From NCBI GenBank assembly GCA_019747795.1, contig JAIEQK010000069.1:1-32584 (forward strand): DNA of 32,584 nt, given 5' to 3'. Positions 17,570-26,162 of the stretch are shown in pieces. Under the pieces are notes generated by a model that made no database searches, had not been told where the DNA came from, and saw only the letters and a program-made list of their open reading frames with translations. The number at the start of each line of letters is the position of its first letter. Position 1 is the stretch's first letter. This stretch comes from Gammaproteobacteria bacterium (GTDB taxonomy: Bacteria > Pseudomonadota > Gammaproteobacteria > Ga0077536). Made by a program: the position numbers and the translations under genes.

Positions 17570-17605
17570 TAACACGACCCTGCCCAAACACGCGGCAGGG
17601 CACGC

Positions 17606-18634
17606 GTGAGTCGAATGACCGGCATCGACCCTCAGCATTTGCAGGCCGCAGACTGTCCCGCGCTGCGCGCCGCCCATGCACACTCGACGCGACTGCTGAC
17701 GGCGATGGAGACGCGCTTCGCGGCACAAGCCGGGCGGCTCGAAGGCGTCGTCACCGTCGCGGTCGGCGGTTCGCTCGGGCGCCTGGAAGCAAGCGCGGAT
17801 TCGGACATCGACTGCATTGTGGTGGTGGACGATGCGGTCGAGGAGGGTGACGCGCGCGAGCTCATGCGCACCGTGCAAGCCCATCTGGCCGAGTCATCCC
17901 TGAAGCTCCCCAAGCCCGACGGCATCTACCGCGTGCCCATCGCGCCGCGAGCCTTGCTCGCACCGAGCGGGCTCGGCAGCCTCGAAGAACCACCCGCGGT
18001 GTTCGGCAAGCGCATGCAACTGCTGCTCGACGCGCGGCCGGTCTACGGTCACGCGGGATGCGTGTCGCTGCAGCGCGCGGTGCTCGACTGGTACGCGAGC
18101 GACTTCATCGCCGCGCGCGCGACGCGCGGCTGGACGCTGCTGATGAACGACCTCATGCGCTACCTGCACGCCTACGCGGGCTGGCAGCAGTTCAAGTTCG
18201 CGCGCGGCGTCGATGACAGCTGGCAACTGCGCCAGGCCAAGCTGCGCGGCAGCCGCCTGCTGACCTTCGCCGGGCTCCTGTTCCTGCTCGGCGAGAGCGA
18301 CGGCCGGGCGGACAAGCTCGAGTGGGTGGCCGCGCGCCTGGGCGCGCCGCCTCTCGCGCGCCTGGCGGAGGTCATGGCAGGCGATGACGAGGAGGCCTAC
18401 GCGCGCCTCCTCCGCGACTACGAAACGGTGTTCGCCATGCTCGCCGACCCCACCCTGCGTGCACGCCTGGTAGCGACCGGACCGGACGAGACGCGGCGTC
18501 TGGACGCGCCGCTGGACCCGACCTTCGAGCGTCTGCGCGCCGCCGGCGCGGGCATTTCCGCCGGGCTCACGCGTTTCGCGCTCAGCCGGGTCGAACGCTG
18601 GGGGCTGCGCTTCTTCGAGCGCTGGCTGCTCTGA
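17606..18634 (+). CDS. Stand-alone nucleotidyltransferase-fold protein
   Basis: VTVAVGGSLGRLEASADSDIDCIVVVDD is a pol-beta-type GGS...DxD NTase motif with a helical C-terminal region. GTG start at 17606, or ATG at 17615. Confidence 0.7.
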   Translation: MSRMTGIDPQHLQAADCPALRAAHAHSTRLLTAMETRFAAQAGRLEGVVTVAVGGSLGRLEASADSDIDCIVVVDDAVEEGDARELMRTVQAHLAESSLKLPKPDGIYRVPIAPRALLAPSGLGSLEEPPAVFGKRMQLLLDARPVYGHAGCVSLQRAVLDWYASDFIAARATRGWTLLMNDLMRYLHAYAGWQQFKFARGVDDSWQLRQAKLRGSRLLTFAGLLFLLGESDGRADKLEWVAARLGAPPLARLAEVMAGDDEEAYARLLRDYETVFAMLADPTLRARLVATGPDETRRLDAPLDPTFERLRAAGAGISAGLTRFALSRVERWGLRFFERWLL

Positions 18635-18641
18635 GGCCCGA

Positions 18642-19889
18642 TCAGTCGAAATGTACGGCTCGCGCCGGCTCGATGGCGGCCGCGCGCAGCGCCGGGTACA
18701 CGGTCGCGAGGAGCGACAGCGCGAGGCTCGCCGAACTCACCGCGAGCAGGTCGGGCAGGCGCAGCTCCGCCGGCAGGTAGTCGAGGAAGTAGACGTCGGG
18801 ATTCAGCAGGTCGACGCCGAGCAGACCCTCGAGGAAGTTCATCACCGTCTGGCTCTCGCTCGCGCCCCAGGCGCCCAGTCCCACGCCGAGTGCCGCGCCC
18901 AGCGCACCGAGCAGCAGCCCGTTGACCAGGAACAGGCCGAGGATCTGCCCGCGGCTGGTGCCGATGGTGCGCAGGATGGCGATATCGCGAGTCTTCTCGG
19001 TGACCGTCATGATCATGTTGGCGGCGATGTTGAACGCGGCCACGGCGATGATCAGCACGAGAATCACGAACATGATGCGCTTCTGCGACTCGAGCGCGAG
19101 GAAGAAATTGCGTTCGTACTGGGTCCAGTCCACCGCGCGCAGGCCGTCGCCCAGACGCGCGGCCAGCGCGGCACTGCGTGCCGGGGCCTCGGCGGCGTCG
19201 GCGAAACGGGTGCGTACGCCGGAGATGGCCGTGCCGAAGTTGAACAGCACGCGGGCGCGGTCGATGTGGGTCAGGAGCAGGCGGCCGTCGTACTGGTGCA
19301 TGCCGGTGTGGAAGGTGCCCGCGATCGTCAGTCGCTCGTAACGCGGCGGCGCGCTGCGGCCGTCGGCCAGCCACTGCGGCACGACCAGCGTGACGGTGTC
19401 GCCGACCTTGGCCTCGAGCTTGGCCGCCAGCGTGTCGCCCAGGAGCACGCCCTGACCGGTCGGTGAGAGGGTCTCCAGCAGGCCGGGCGCCAGGTAGTGG
19501 GCGAGGTCGGTCACCTGGATCTCGCGCTGCGGGGCGATACCCTCGACCATCACGCCCGTGACCTTGCCCTTGCGCGTCAACATGCCGCTCGCGCGCAGGT
19601 AGGGCGTGGCCGCCACCAGGCCGTCCTCGCCGCGCAGACGCGCATCCAACTCGGGCCAGTCGAGGATGACGCCTTGCGCGCTGAGCAGTACGGCGTGGGA
19701 CGACATGCCGAGCACGTGGCGCACCACCTCCCGTTCGAAGCCGTTCATGACCGACAGCACGATGATCAGCGCGGCGACGCCGAGCGCGATGCCCGCCACG
19801 GACACCACGCTGACGAAGCTCGCGAAACGATTGCGACGCTTGGTCGTGACGTAGCGCAGGGCGACGAACAGCGGAAAGGGTTGGAACAC
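18642..19889 (-). CDS. LolC/LolE-type lipoprotein-releasing ABC transporter permease
   Basis: FPLFVALRYVTTKRRNRFASFVSVVSVAGIALGVAALIIVLSVMNGFEREVVRHVLGMSSH...EKTRDIAILRTIGTSRGQILGLFLVNGLLLGALGAALGVGLGAW...YPALRAAAIEPARAVHFD. GTG at 19889 preferred over 20060. Confidence 0.9.
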   Translation of the reverse strand: MFQPFPLFVALRYVTTKRRNRFASFVSVVSVAGIALGVAALIIVLSVMNGFEREVVRHVLGMSSHAVLLSAQGVILDWPELDARLRGEDGLVAATPYLRASGMLTRKGKVTGVMVEGIAPQREIQVTDLAHYLAPGLLETLSPTGQGVLLGDTLAAKLEAKVGDTVTLVVPQWLADGRSAPPRYERLTIAGTFHTGMHQYDGRLLLTHIDRARVLFNFGTAISGVRTRFADAAEAPARSAALAARLGDGLRAVDWTQYERNFFLALESQKRIMFVILVLIIAVAAFNIAANMIMTVTEKTRDIAILRTIGTSRGQILGLFLVNGLLLGALGAALGVGLGAWGASESQTVMNFLEGLLGVDLLNPDVYFLDYLPAELRLPDLLAVSSASLALSLLATVYPALRAAAIEPARAVHFD

Positions 19890-19917
19890 AGGCGGGCCGG
19901 GTTGGGCGACTGCGTGG

Positions 19918-19946
19918 ATTATGTCACGGCGCGCGACTGCGGTTAA
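19918..19946 (-). promoter_or_regulatory. Sigma70-type promoter for the lolC-like gene
   Basis: Minus strand TTAACC (19946..19941) - 17 nt - CATAAT (19923..19918), leaving a leader of about 20 nt to the GTG at 19889. Confidence 0.5.
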
Positions 19947-19976
19947 AAACGAGGGGGCGTCTTTCGACGCCCCCTC
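19945..19976 (-). terminator. Intrinsic (rho-independent) terminator
   Basis: Minus strand GAGGGGGCGTC-GAAA-GACGCCCCCTC-GTTTTT: perfect 11-bp stem, GNRA loop and T5 tract. Confidence 0.92.
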
Positions 19977-20032
19977 AGAAGGGTCGCACTTAGAGAGGAG
20001 TAACACCCGACCATTGGGCAGAGCCGCGTGTT
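19945..20032 (-). ncRNA. Candidate small RNA (or long 3' UTR of the GFA gene) ending at the terminator
   Basis: Upstream sigma54-like TGGCAC-N5-CTGCA at 20059..20044 (minus); predicted 5' hairpin AACAC/GUGUU; single-stranded ACUCCUCUCU; then the terminator. Confidence 0.4.
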
Positions 20033-20157
20033 GGGTGTGATTCTGCAGCAAGTGTGCCAATGCGCACTTAGCCGTGGATCAGTCACTTGAGCGCGGCGCC
20101 TGCCGAGGCTCTGCACCGCCGACGCACAGCGCGGCACAGCGCTGGTGCGCCGCGCGT

Positions 20158-20571
20158 TCAATCGACAGTTCGCGCGGCGAGGGTGCCGCCGTGGCGTTCC
20201 CAGTCACGGCCGTCGAACGCGTCCACCCACACGGTTTCGAGTGTCCCTGGGGCGATGCAGCGCAGGTTGACGCTGTAGCCATCGGGGTTGGAGCGTGGGA
20301 CGTAGAACGGCTTGACGCCGCAGTGGCGGCAGAACGTATGCCGAGCGGTGCCGGTGTTGAACGTGTAGGTGACCAGCGCCTCGGCCCCGCGGAGAAGCGT
20401 GAAGCGCCGTGCGGCCACCAGCCAGTGCAGGTAGCCGGCCTTGCGACAGATGGAACAATTGCAGTCTTCGACGCGAATCTCGCTCGGCCCGAGCACTTGG
20501 AACTGCACGGCGCCGCAGTGGCAGGCACCGAGGTGCGGGCGCAGGTCAGCGCCTGGCCGCGCCTCAGGCAT
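20158..20571 (-). CDS. GFA/CENP-V family (glutathione-dependent formaldehyde-activating enzyme-like) zinc protein
   Basis: GACHCGAVQFQVLG, CNCSICRKAGYLHW, YTFNTGTARHTFCRHCGVKPFYVPRSNPDGYSVNLRCI. Confidence 0.9.
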   Translation of the reverse strand: MPEARPGADLRPHLGACHCGAVQFQVLGPSEIRVEDCNCSICRKAGYLHWLVAARRFTLLRGAEALVTYTFNTGTARHTFCRHCGVKPFYVPRSNPDGYSVNLRCIAPGTLETVWVDAFDGRDWERHGGTLAARTVD

Positions 20572-20935
20572 CGCGGATCGCGCAGCGCTCCAGCACTTCC
20601 AGCGGCACCATGCCGAGCACCGAGCGGTGCGTCGCGCCCAGGTGCACGCGGGCGATGATGCCGGCCTCGAAGGCCTCTATCCAACGCGAAAGACACACGC
20701 ACCAGCGATCGCCGGGAAGCAGGCCGGGAAAACCGATCTCGAGCCGCGGCGCGATGAGGTCGTTGCCGCGCGCGCGAGAGAACAGCAGGAACTCCTCGCT
20801 CATCTCCACGCAGATGGTGTGCTCGCCCAGGTCCTCACCGGAGGTGTTGCAGCAGCCGTCGCGATAGTAGCCGGTGAGCGGATCGCGCGAGCAGGTCTCG
20901 AGCGGCTGACCGAGGACGTTGAGGCTGGGGTGCAT
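20564..20935 (-). CDS. DUF2237 family protein
   Basis: MHPSLNVLGQPLETCSRDPLTGYYRDGCCNTSGEDLGEHTICVEMSEEFLLFSRARGNDL...GDRWCVCLSRWIEAFEAG. Overlaps the GFA start by 8 bp. Confidence 0.85.
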   Translation of the reverse strand: MHPSLNVLGQPLETCSRDPLTGYYRDGCCNTSGEDLGEHTICVEMSEEFLLFSRARGNDLIAPRLEIGFPGLLPGDRWCVCLSRWIEAFEAGIIARVHLGATHRSVLGMVPLEVLERCAIRDA

Positions 20936-21041
20936 GGGGACACTCGTGGCGGGGAAGGGCGCGCGGCGCGCGGGCCGGCGCGGGCCAATGGTAGACTTCG
21001 ACGCACGCGAGCGGCAAGCGAGCCGCGCAGCCGCGACCATC

Positions 21042-21590
21042 ATGAGCACAGCCCGCACCCATCGCTCGCTCCTCACTTTCTGGCTTGCGCTCATGTGGCT
21101 CGCCTGTTCCGCGTGGGCGGCGCCGAGCCAGGCGCCTGACTGGATGCTGACGCGGAGCGACAGTCAACCGCTGAGCTTCCAGGAGGACGCACGCGGCCGC
21201 CACGCGGTGCTGTTCTTCTGGACGACCTGGTGCCCGCACTGCGCGCGGGCCCTGCCGCACATGGAAGCGCTGCAGCGCGAGTTCGCGCCGCGCGGCGTGC
21301 GTTTCTACGCGCTCGACATCTGGGAAGACGGCGACGCGGTCGCCTATTTCCACGCGCACGGCTACCATCTGCCCTTGTTCCTGGCGGCTGACCTGGTGGC
21401 GGAGGATTACGGCATCGAGGGCACGCCGGGCATCGTCGTGGTGGATCCCGCGGGCCGGCTCGTCGACCTCGCCCTCGATGGTCTGCCCCCGGCTCGCATG
21501 GCGGAGAAGCTGCGCGCTTACCTCGCGCAACACGTGCCGCCCGCGACGGTCGAAACTTCGTCCCCGCCGCCGCCCGGCGGCACGCACTGA
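21042..21590 (+). CDS. TlpA/ResA-like thioredoxin-fold protein, exported
   Basis: Signal-peptide-like N-terminus; LFFWTTWCPHCARALPHMEALQREF (CxxC) and EGTPGIVVVDPAGR (cis-Pro). Confidence 0.87.
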   Translation: MSTARTHRSLLTFWLALMWLACSAWAAPSQAPDWMLTRSDSQPLSFQEDARGRHAVLFFWTTWCPHCARALPHMEALQREFAPRGVRFYALDIWEDGDAVAYFHAHGYHLPLFLAADLVAEDYGIEGTPGIVVVDPAGRLVDLALDGLPPARMAEKLRAYLAQHVPPATVETSSPPPPGGTH

Positions 21591-21605
21591 ACTGGAGAAG
21601 CAAGC

Positions 21606-22244
21606 ATGATGTTCGGACGACGCAAGGCAATGAACCTGCCGGCCCCGCACGAGGCGCTGCCGGGACGCGCGGCGACCATGCCGGTGCCCGAGCGCCATTT
21701 CGTGCTCGGCACGCCGCTGGTCGGCCCGTTTCCCGCGGGCTGCGAAGTGGCGTATTTCGGTCTCGGCTGTTTCTGGGGCGCGGAGAAGCGCTTCTGGAAC
21801 ACCCCCGGGGTCTACACCACCGCGGTCGGCTACGCGGGCGGCATCACGCCCAACCCGACCTACCACGAGGTCTGCACCGGCATGACCGGGCACAACGAAG
21901 TGGTGATGGTGGTGTTCGACACCGCCAAGACCGACTTCGGCTCGCTGCTCAAGGTGTTCTGGGAGTCCCACGACCCGACCCAGGGCATGCGCCAGGGCAA
22001 CGACCTCGGCACGCAGTATCGCTCGGGCGTGTACTGCACGAGCGAGGCCCAGGCCCAGCATGCGCAGGCCTCGCTGGAGCGCTACCAGAGCGCCTTGGCC
22101 GGCGCGGGCTACGGTCCCATCACCACCGAGGTGCTGGCCGCCCCGGCGTTCTACTACGCCGAGGAATATCACCAGCAGTACCTGGCCAAGAACCCCGATG
22201 GCTACTGTGGCCTCGGCGGCACGGGCGTGCGCTGCTCGAACTAG
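21606..22244 (+). CDS. msrA: Peptide-methionine (S)-S-oxide reductase MsrA
   Basis: [97 protein letters not shown]. Confidence 0.96.
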   Translation: MMFGRRKAMNLPAPHEALPGRAATMPVPERHFVLGTPLVGPFPAGCEVAYFGLGCFWGAEKRFWNTPGVYTTAVGYAGGITPNPTYHEVCTGMTGHNEVVMVVFDTAKTDFGSLLKVFWESHDPTQGMRQGNDLGTQYRSGVYCTSEAQAQHAQASLERYQSALAGAGYGPITTEVLAAPAFYYAEEYHQQYLAKNPDGYCGLGGTGVRCSN

Positions 22245-24487
22245 GCGCCCAGTGACAGGGGCAGCCGCCTGCGCGGGCGGCCGTCCAGCGCCAACAGGGC
22301 GTTGGCCACGGCGGGCGCGATGGGCGGCGTGCCCGGTTCGCCGACGCCGCCGGGCGGTGCGTCGCTCGGCTCGATGTGCACCTCGATACGCGGCGCGTCG
22401 GCCAGGGTGACGAGCCGATAGTCAGCGAAGTTGCGCGTGCTGATCGCGCCGTCACCGAACACCGCCTCGCCGCGCAGGGCCGCGCTCAGGCCGAACAGGA
22501 TCCCGCTCTCCATCTGCGCGGTGACGATGGCGGGATTCACCACCGTGCCGCAGTCGACCACGCACACCACGCGGCGCACGTGCACGTCGTCGTCGCGCAC
22601 TTCCACCTCGGCGCACTGCGCCACCATCGACCCGAAGGACTCGTGCAGCGCGAGCCCGCGCGCCACGCCGGCGGGCAGTTGCGCGCGCCAGTCGCTGACC
22701 TCGGCCAGGCGCGTCAGCACGCGCCACGCGCGGCTGTCGGCGGCGAGATGCGCGAGCCGGAATTCGAGGGGATCCTGCCCGGCGGCCCGCGCCAGTTCGT
22801 CCATGAAGCATTCGGTGAAGTAGGCGTTGTGGGAATGGCCCACGCTGCGCCAGAAGCCCACCGCCAGCGGCACGTCGCACACCGCGTGGGCGACGCGGCG
22901 GTCGGGGATGCGATACGGCAGCCAGGCCGCGCCCTCGACGTTGGTGCGCTCGAAGCCGAGCAGCGGCAGCCCGGGGAAGGCGCGCTGTAGCACCGCGCGA
23001 GTCACTGCCGGCGAGGCGATGAGATTCTCCCACGCGACGATGCGTCCTTCTGCGGACAGGCGCGCGCGAAAGCGTGACAGCGCCGCGGGTCGGTAGCTGT
23101 CGTGCTGCATGTCCTGCTCGCGTGAGTAGATCAGCTTGATCGTGCGGCCCGGCAGGGCGCGGGCGATGGCGAGCGCGCGCAGCATCACGTCGGGTTCGAT
23201 GCGTCGGCCGAAACCACCGCCCAGCAAGGGCGTGTGCAGCGTGACCGCCTCCTGCGACAGATCGAGCGCGCGGGCCGCGATGAGCCGCAGCAAATCCGGC
23301 GCCTGGTTGCCACACCAGATCTCCGCGCGTTCGGCATCGACCTTCGCCGTGCAGTTCATCGGTTCCATGCAGGCATGGGCGAGAAAGGGCGCGCGGTACT
23401 CCGCCGCGATCGTCTCTGCGTTCCCGGCGAGCGCGGCGCTCGCGTCGCCCAGGCTCTCGTAGGTCTGCGTATCCCCAGCGTCCAAGGCCTGCGCATAGGC
23501 GGCGAACACCGCGTCGGTCGAATCGAGTCCGACTTCACCCCTGGCGAAGCTCGGGGGCGCCGACTCGAGCGCGCGCTCTGCCTGCCACCAGCTCTGCGCC
23601 ACGACCGCCACGGCGTCCGGCAGCGTCACCACGGCGACCACGCCGGGCTGCCGCTTGAGCGCGGCTTCGTCCACCGCGCGCGGCGTGCCGCCGCCGGCCG
23701 GCGCGATGCGGATCGCCGCGTGCAGCATGTCGGGGGCGCGCGCATCGATGCCGAAGACCGCGCTGCCATCGCACTTGCCGGCGGTGTCCAGGCGAGACGC
23801 GGGTGTGCCGAGCAGGCGCCAGGCCGCGCGCGGCTTGCAGACAATGGGATCGGGCGGAGGCAGCAGGGCGGCCTCCGCCGCCAGCGCGCCGTAGTCGACG
23901 CGACGGCCGCTGGCGGCATGCAGCACGGCGCCATCGGCGGTCGTGAGCTCCGCCACCGGCACGCCGAGCCGCGCGGCGGCCGCGCGCAGCAGCATGTCGC
24001 GCACGGCGGCGCCGGCGGAGCGCATGGTCAGCCAGGCGTCGCGCACGCTGGTGCTGCCGCCCGTGGCCTGTACGCCCAGCGCGCGCGCCGCGCGCTCGAG
24101 CGCATAGCGACCGGTTGCCGCCAGGGCGCCGTCGTCTTCGTCGTCCAGCGGCAGTGACGCGACCACCGCCACGACGTTGCCGTAGACCTTCGCCACCGGC
24201 GCCTGTTCGACCGCCACCGCGGACCAAGGCACGTCCAGTTCCTCGGCGACCAGCATCGGCAGCGCGGTATAGACGCCCTGTCCCATCTCGGCGCGCGGCA
24301 CGGCGACGGTGACGCGCCCGTCGGATGCGATGCGCAGCCAGGCATTGAGCGCGTGCTCGTCGGCGGCGCCGGGCAGAACGGTGGCGTCGCCCAGCAGATC
24401 GCGCGGCGCGCGCAGGACATGACCGAGGACCAGGGCCCCGCCGAGGCCCAGGCCGGAAACGAGCAGACGTCGACGTGTGAGGCGCAT
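22241..24487 (-). CDS. Xanthine dehydrogenase-family molybdopterin-binding large subunit (isoquinoline 1-oxidoreductase beta-like), Tat signal
   Basis: [17 protein letters not shown] (Tat-like); [84 protein letters not shown]. Confidence 0.9.
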   Translation of the reverse strand: MRLTRRRLLVSGLGLGGALVLGHVLRAPRDLLGDATVLPGAADEHALNAWLRIASDGRVTVAVPRAEMGQGVYTALPMLVAEELDVPWSAVAVEQAPVAKVYGNVVAVVASLPLDDEDDGALAATGRYALERAARALGVQATGGSTSVRDAWLTMRSAGAAVRDMLLRAAAARLGVPVAELTTADGAVLHAASGRRVDYGALAAEAALLPPPDPIVCKPRAAWRLLGTPASRLDTAGKCDGSAVFGIDARAPDMLHAAIRIAPAGGGTPRAVDEAALKRQPGVVAVVTLPDAVAVVAQSWWQAERALESAPPSFARGEVGLDSTDAVFAAYAQALDAGDTQTYESLGDASAALAGNAETIAAEYRAPFLAHACMEPMNCTAKVDAERAEIWCGNQAPDLLRLIAARALDLSQEAVTLHTPLLGGGFGRRIEPDVMLRALAIARALPGRTIKLIYSREQDMQHDSYRPAALSRFRARLSAEGRIVAWENLIASPAVTRAVLQRAFPGLPLLGFERTNVEGAAWLPYRIPDRRVAHAVCDVPLAVGFWRSVGHSHNAYFTECFMDELARAAGQDPLEFRLAHLAADSRAWRVLTRLAEVSDWRAQLPAGVARGLALHESFGSMVAQCAEVEVRDDDVHVRRVVCVVDCGTVVNPAIVTAQMESGILFGLSAALRGEAVFGDGAISTRNFADYRLVTLADAPRIEVHIEPSDAPPGGVGEPGTPPIAPAVANALLALDGRPRRRLPLSLGA

Positions 24488-24599
24488 GGCGCGGGCACTT
24501 TCCCTTGAACCTGGCCCACGCTAGCCGTGGGCAGCCGGCAGTGTAAAGGGTCACGCGCGTGGACAAGCGGCGATGCCCGGCTAAGATGCGCGCCTGTCC

Positions 24600-25364
24600 A
24601 TGACGAGCGCGGCGATGAATCACCAGACCTGGAATCCAGATGACTACATTCGCCACGCGAGCTTCGTCGCCGACATGGCCGCTGACCTGGTGGACTGGCT
24701 GGCCCCGAAGGCCGGTGAGCGGGTGCTCGATCTCGGCTGCGGTGACGGCGCGCTGACCTTGCAAGTGCAGGCCCGCGGCTGTGCCGTGCTGGCCGTCGAC
24801 AGCAGCGCAGAGCAGGTGGCGCGCGCGGCGGAGCGCGGGCTGGACGCGCAGGTGATGGACGGTGAGCGCCTCGCCTACCGCGGGGCGTTCGACGCGGTGT
24901 TCAGCAACGCCGCCCTGCACTGGATGAAGCGCCCCGCGGCGGTGATCGACGGCGTGTGGCACGCGCTCAAGCCCGGCGGACGCTTCGTCGCCGAGATGGG
25001 CGGCGCCGGCAACGTGCAGAGCGTGATCCTCGCGGCGGGCGAACTGCTCGCGGCGCGGGGCGTGGACGTGGCCGCGTGGAATCCCTGGTATTTCCCCACG
25101 CCGGAGGCCTACCGCGAACTGCTCGAAGCGCGCGGCTTCGAGGTCGACGCCATGCAGCTCTTCCCGCGGCCGACGCCACAGGGCGGCGACGTGGTGCACT
25201 GGCTGCGGCTATTCGCCCAGTCCTTCGCCGCGCCGCTGCCGGTGGCGGCGCGCGAGCCTTTCTACGCGGAACTCGCGGAGCGCCTGCGTCCCACGCTGCA
25301 GGACGCCGATGGCCGCTGGGTGCTCGACTACGTGCGCCTGCGCTTCAGCGCGCGGCGTCCTTGA
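24600..25364 (+). CDS. Class I SAM-dependent methyltransferase (trans-aconitate methyltransferase-like)
   Basis: WNPDDYIRHASFVADMAADLVDWLAPKAGERVLDLGCGDGALTLQVQARGCAVLAVDSS...FDAVFSNAALHWMKRP. ATG at 24615 also possible. Confidence 0.9.
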   Translation: MTSAAMNHQTWNPDDYIRHASFVADMAADLVDWLAPKAGERVLDLGCGDGALTLQVQARGCAVLAVDSSAEQVARAAERGLDAQVMDGERLAYRGAFDAVFSNAALHWMKRPAAVIDGVWHALKPGGRFVAEMGGAGNVQSVILAAGELLAARGVDVAAWNPWYFPTPEAYRELLEARGFEVDAMQLFPRPTPQGGDVVHWLRLFAQSFAAPLPVAAREPFYAELAERLRPTLQDADGRWVLDYVRLRFSARRP

Positions 25365-25375
25365 GGAGAATCGGC

Positions 25376-26152
25376 ATGAGCATGGAATTCGAGATGCGCA
25401 CGCTCGACGAGGGCGTCGCGCTGGTCGCCCGGCTGCGCGGCGCGCTGCGATTGAACCTGGTGGATCGCGACATCCTCGAACGCGCCGCGCGCGAACTGCG
25501 CGCAGCGCTCGAGAACCCGGAGATCCGCTGCGTGCTGCTGACCGGCGTCGATGAGCAGGCCTTCATCGGCGGGGCCAACCTGCGCGTGCTCGGCAGCCTC
25601 GACGCCGACACGGCCGAGGGCTTCATTCGCTCGATACATGACTTCTGCGCGCTGCTGCGCGAGGCCTCGGTGCCGGTGATCGCGGTGCTGCGCGGCCACT
25701 GCCTCGGCGCCGGTCTCGAGATCGCCGCCGCCTGCGACATCCGCATCGCGGACCACAGCGTGGTGTGCGGCATGCCCGAGGTGCGGGTCGGCGTGCCTTC
25801 CGTGGTGGAGGCCGCGCTGCTGCCGGGACTCATCGGTTGGGGCCGCACCCGTGAACTCGTGCTGCGCGGACATCTGATCGGCGCCGAGGAAGCCCATGCC
25901 ATAGGGCTTGTGCAGCACGTGACCGATGCGGCGGATCTCGACGCCCTGGCACTCACCATCGCCAACGACATCGCGGCCGGCGCGGCCGGCGCGCTGGCGG
26001 CGCAGAAGCGCCTCATGCTGCGTTGGGAGGAGGCGGGCATGACGGCCGCCATCGAGGCCGGGGTCGAGGCCTTCGTCGAAACCTACCGCGCGGGAGACGA
26101 ACCTCGCCGCTACACCGAGCGCTTCTTTACCCGCAGCCGCAAGCCGCGCTGA
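25376..26152 (+). CDS. Enoyl-CoA hydratase/isomerase family protein
   Basis: CVLLTGVDEQAFIGGANLRVLGSLD; VPVIAVLRGHCLGAGLEIAAACDIRIADHSVVCGMPEVRVGVPS. RBS GAGGAG upstream. Confidence 0.9.
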   Translation: MSMEFEMRTLDEGVALVARLRGALRLNLVDRDILERAARELRAALENPEIRCVLLTGVDEQAFIGGANLRVLGSLDADTAEGFIRSIHDFCALLREASVPVIAVLRGHCLGAGLEIAAACDIRIADHSVVCGMPEVRVGVPSVVEAALLPGLIGWGRTRELVLRGHLIGAEEAHAIGLVQHVTDAADLDALALTIANDIAAGAAGALAAQKRLMLRWEEAGMTAAIEAGVEAFVETYRAGDEPRRYTERFFTRSRKPR

Positions 26153-26162
26153 CCCGCGACGC

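Noticed and set aside
19890-20060. N-terminal extension of the LolC-like ORF to ATG 20060
   Set aside because: The extension runs through a perfect intrinsic terminator and a candidate promoter; permease homology begins near the GTG at 19889.
20835-22172. 445-aa minus-strand ORF opposite TlpA-like and MsrA
   Set aside because: Shadow ORF; the msrA and thioredoxin-like genes on the plus strand are unambiguous.
23535-25199. 554-aa minus-strand ORF overlapping the molybdopterin subunit in another frame and antisense to the methyltransferase
   Set aside because: Conflicts with two clearly recognisable proteins; biased composition.
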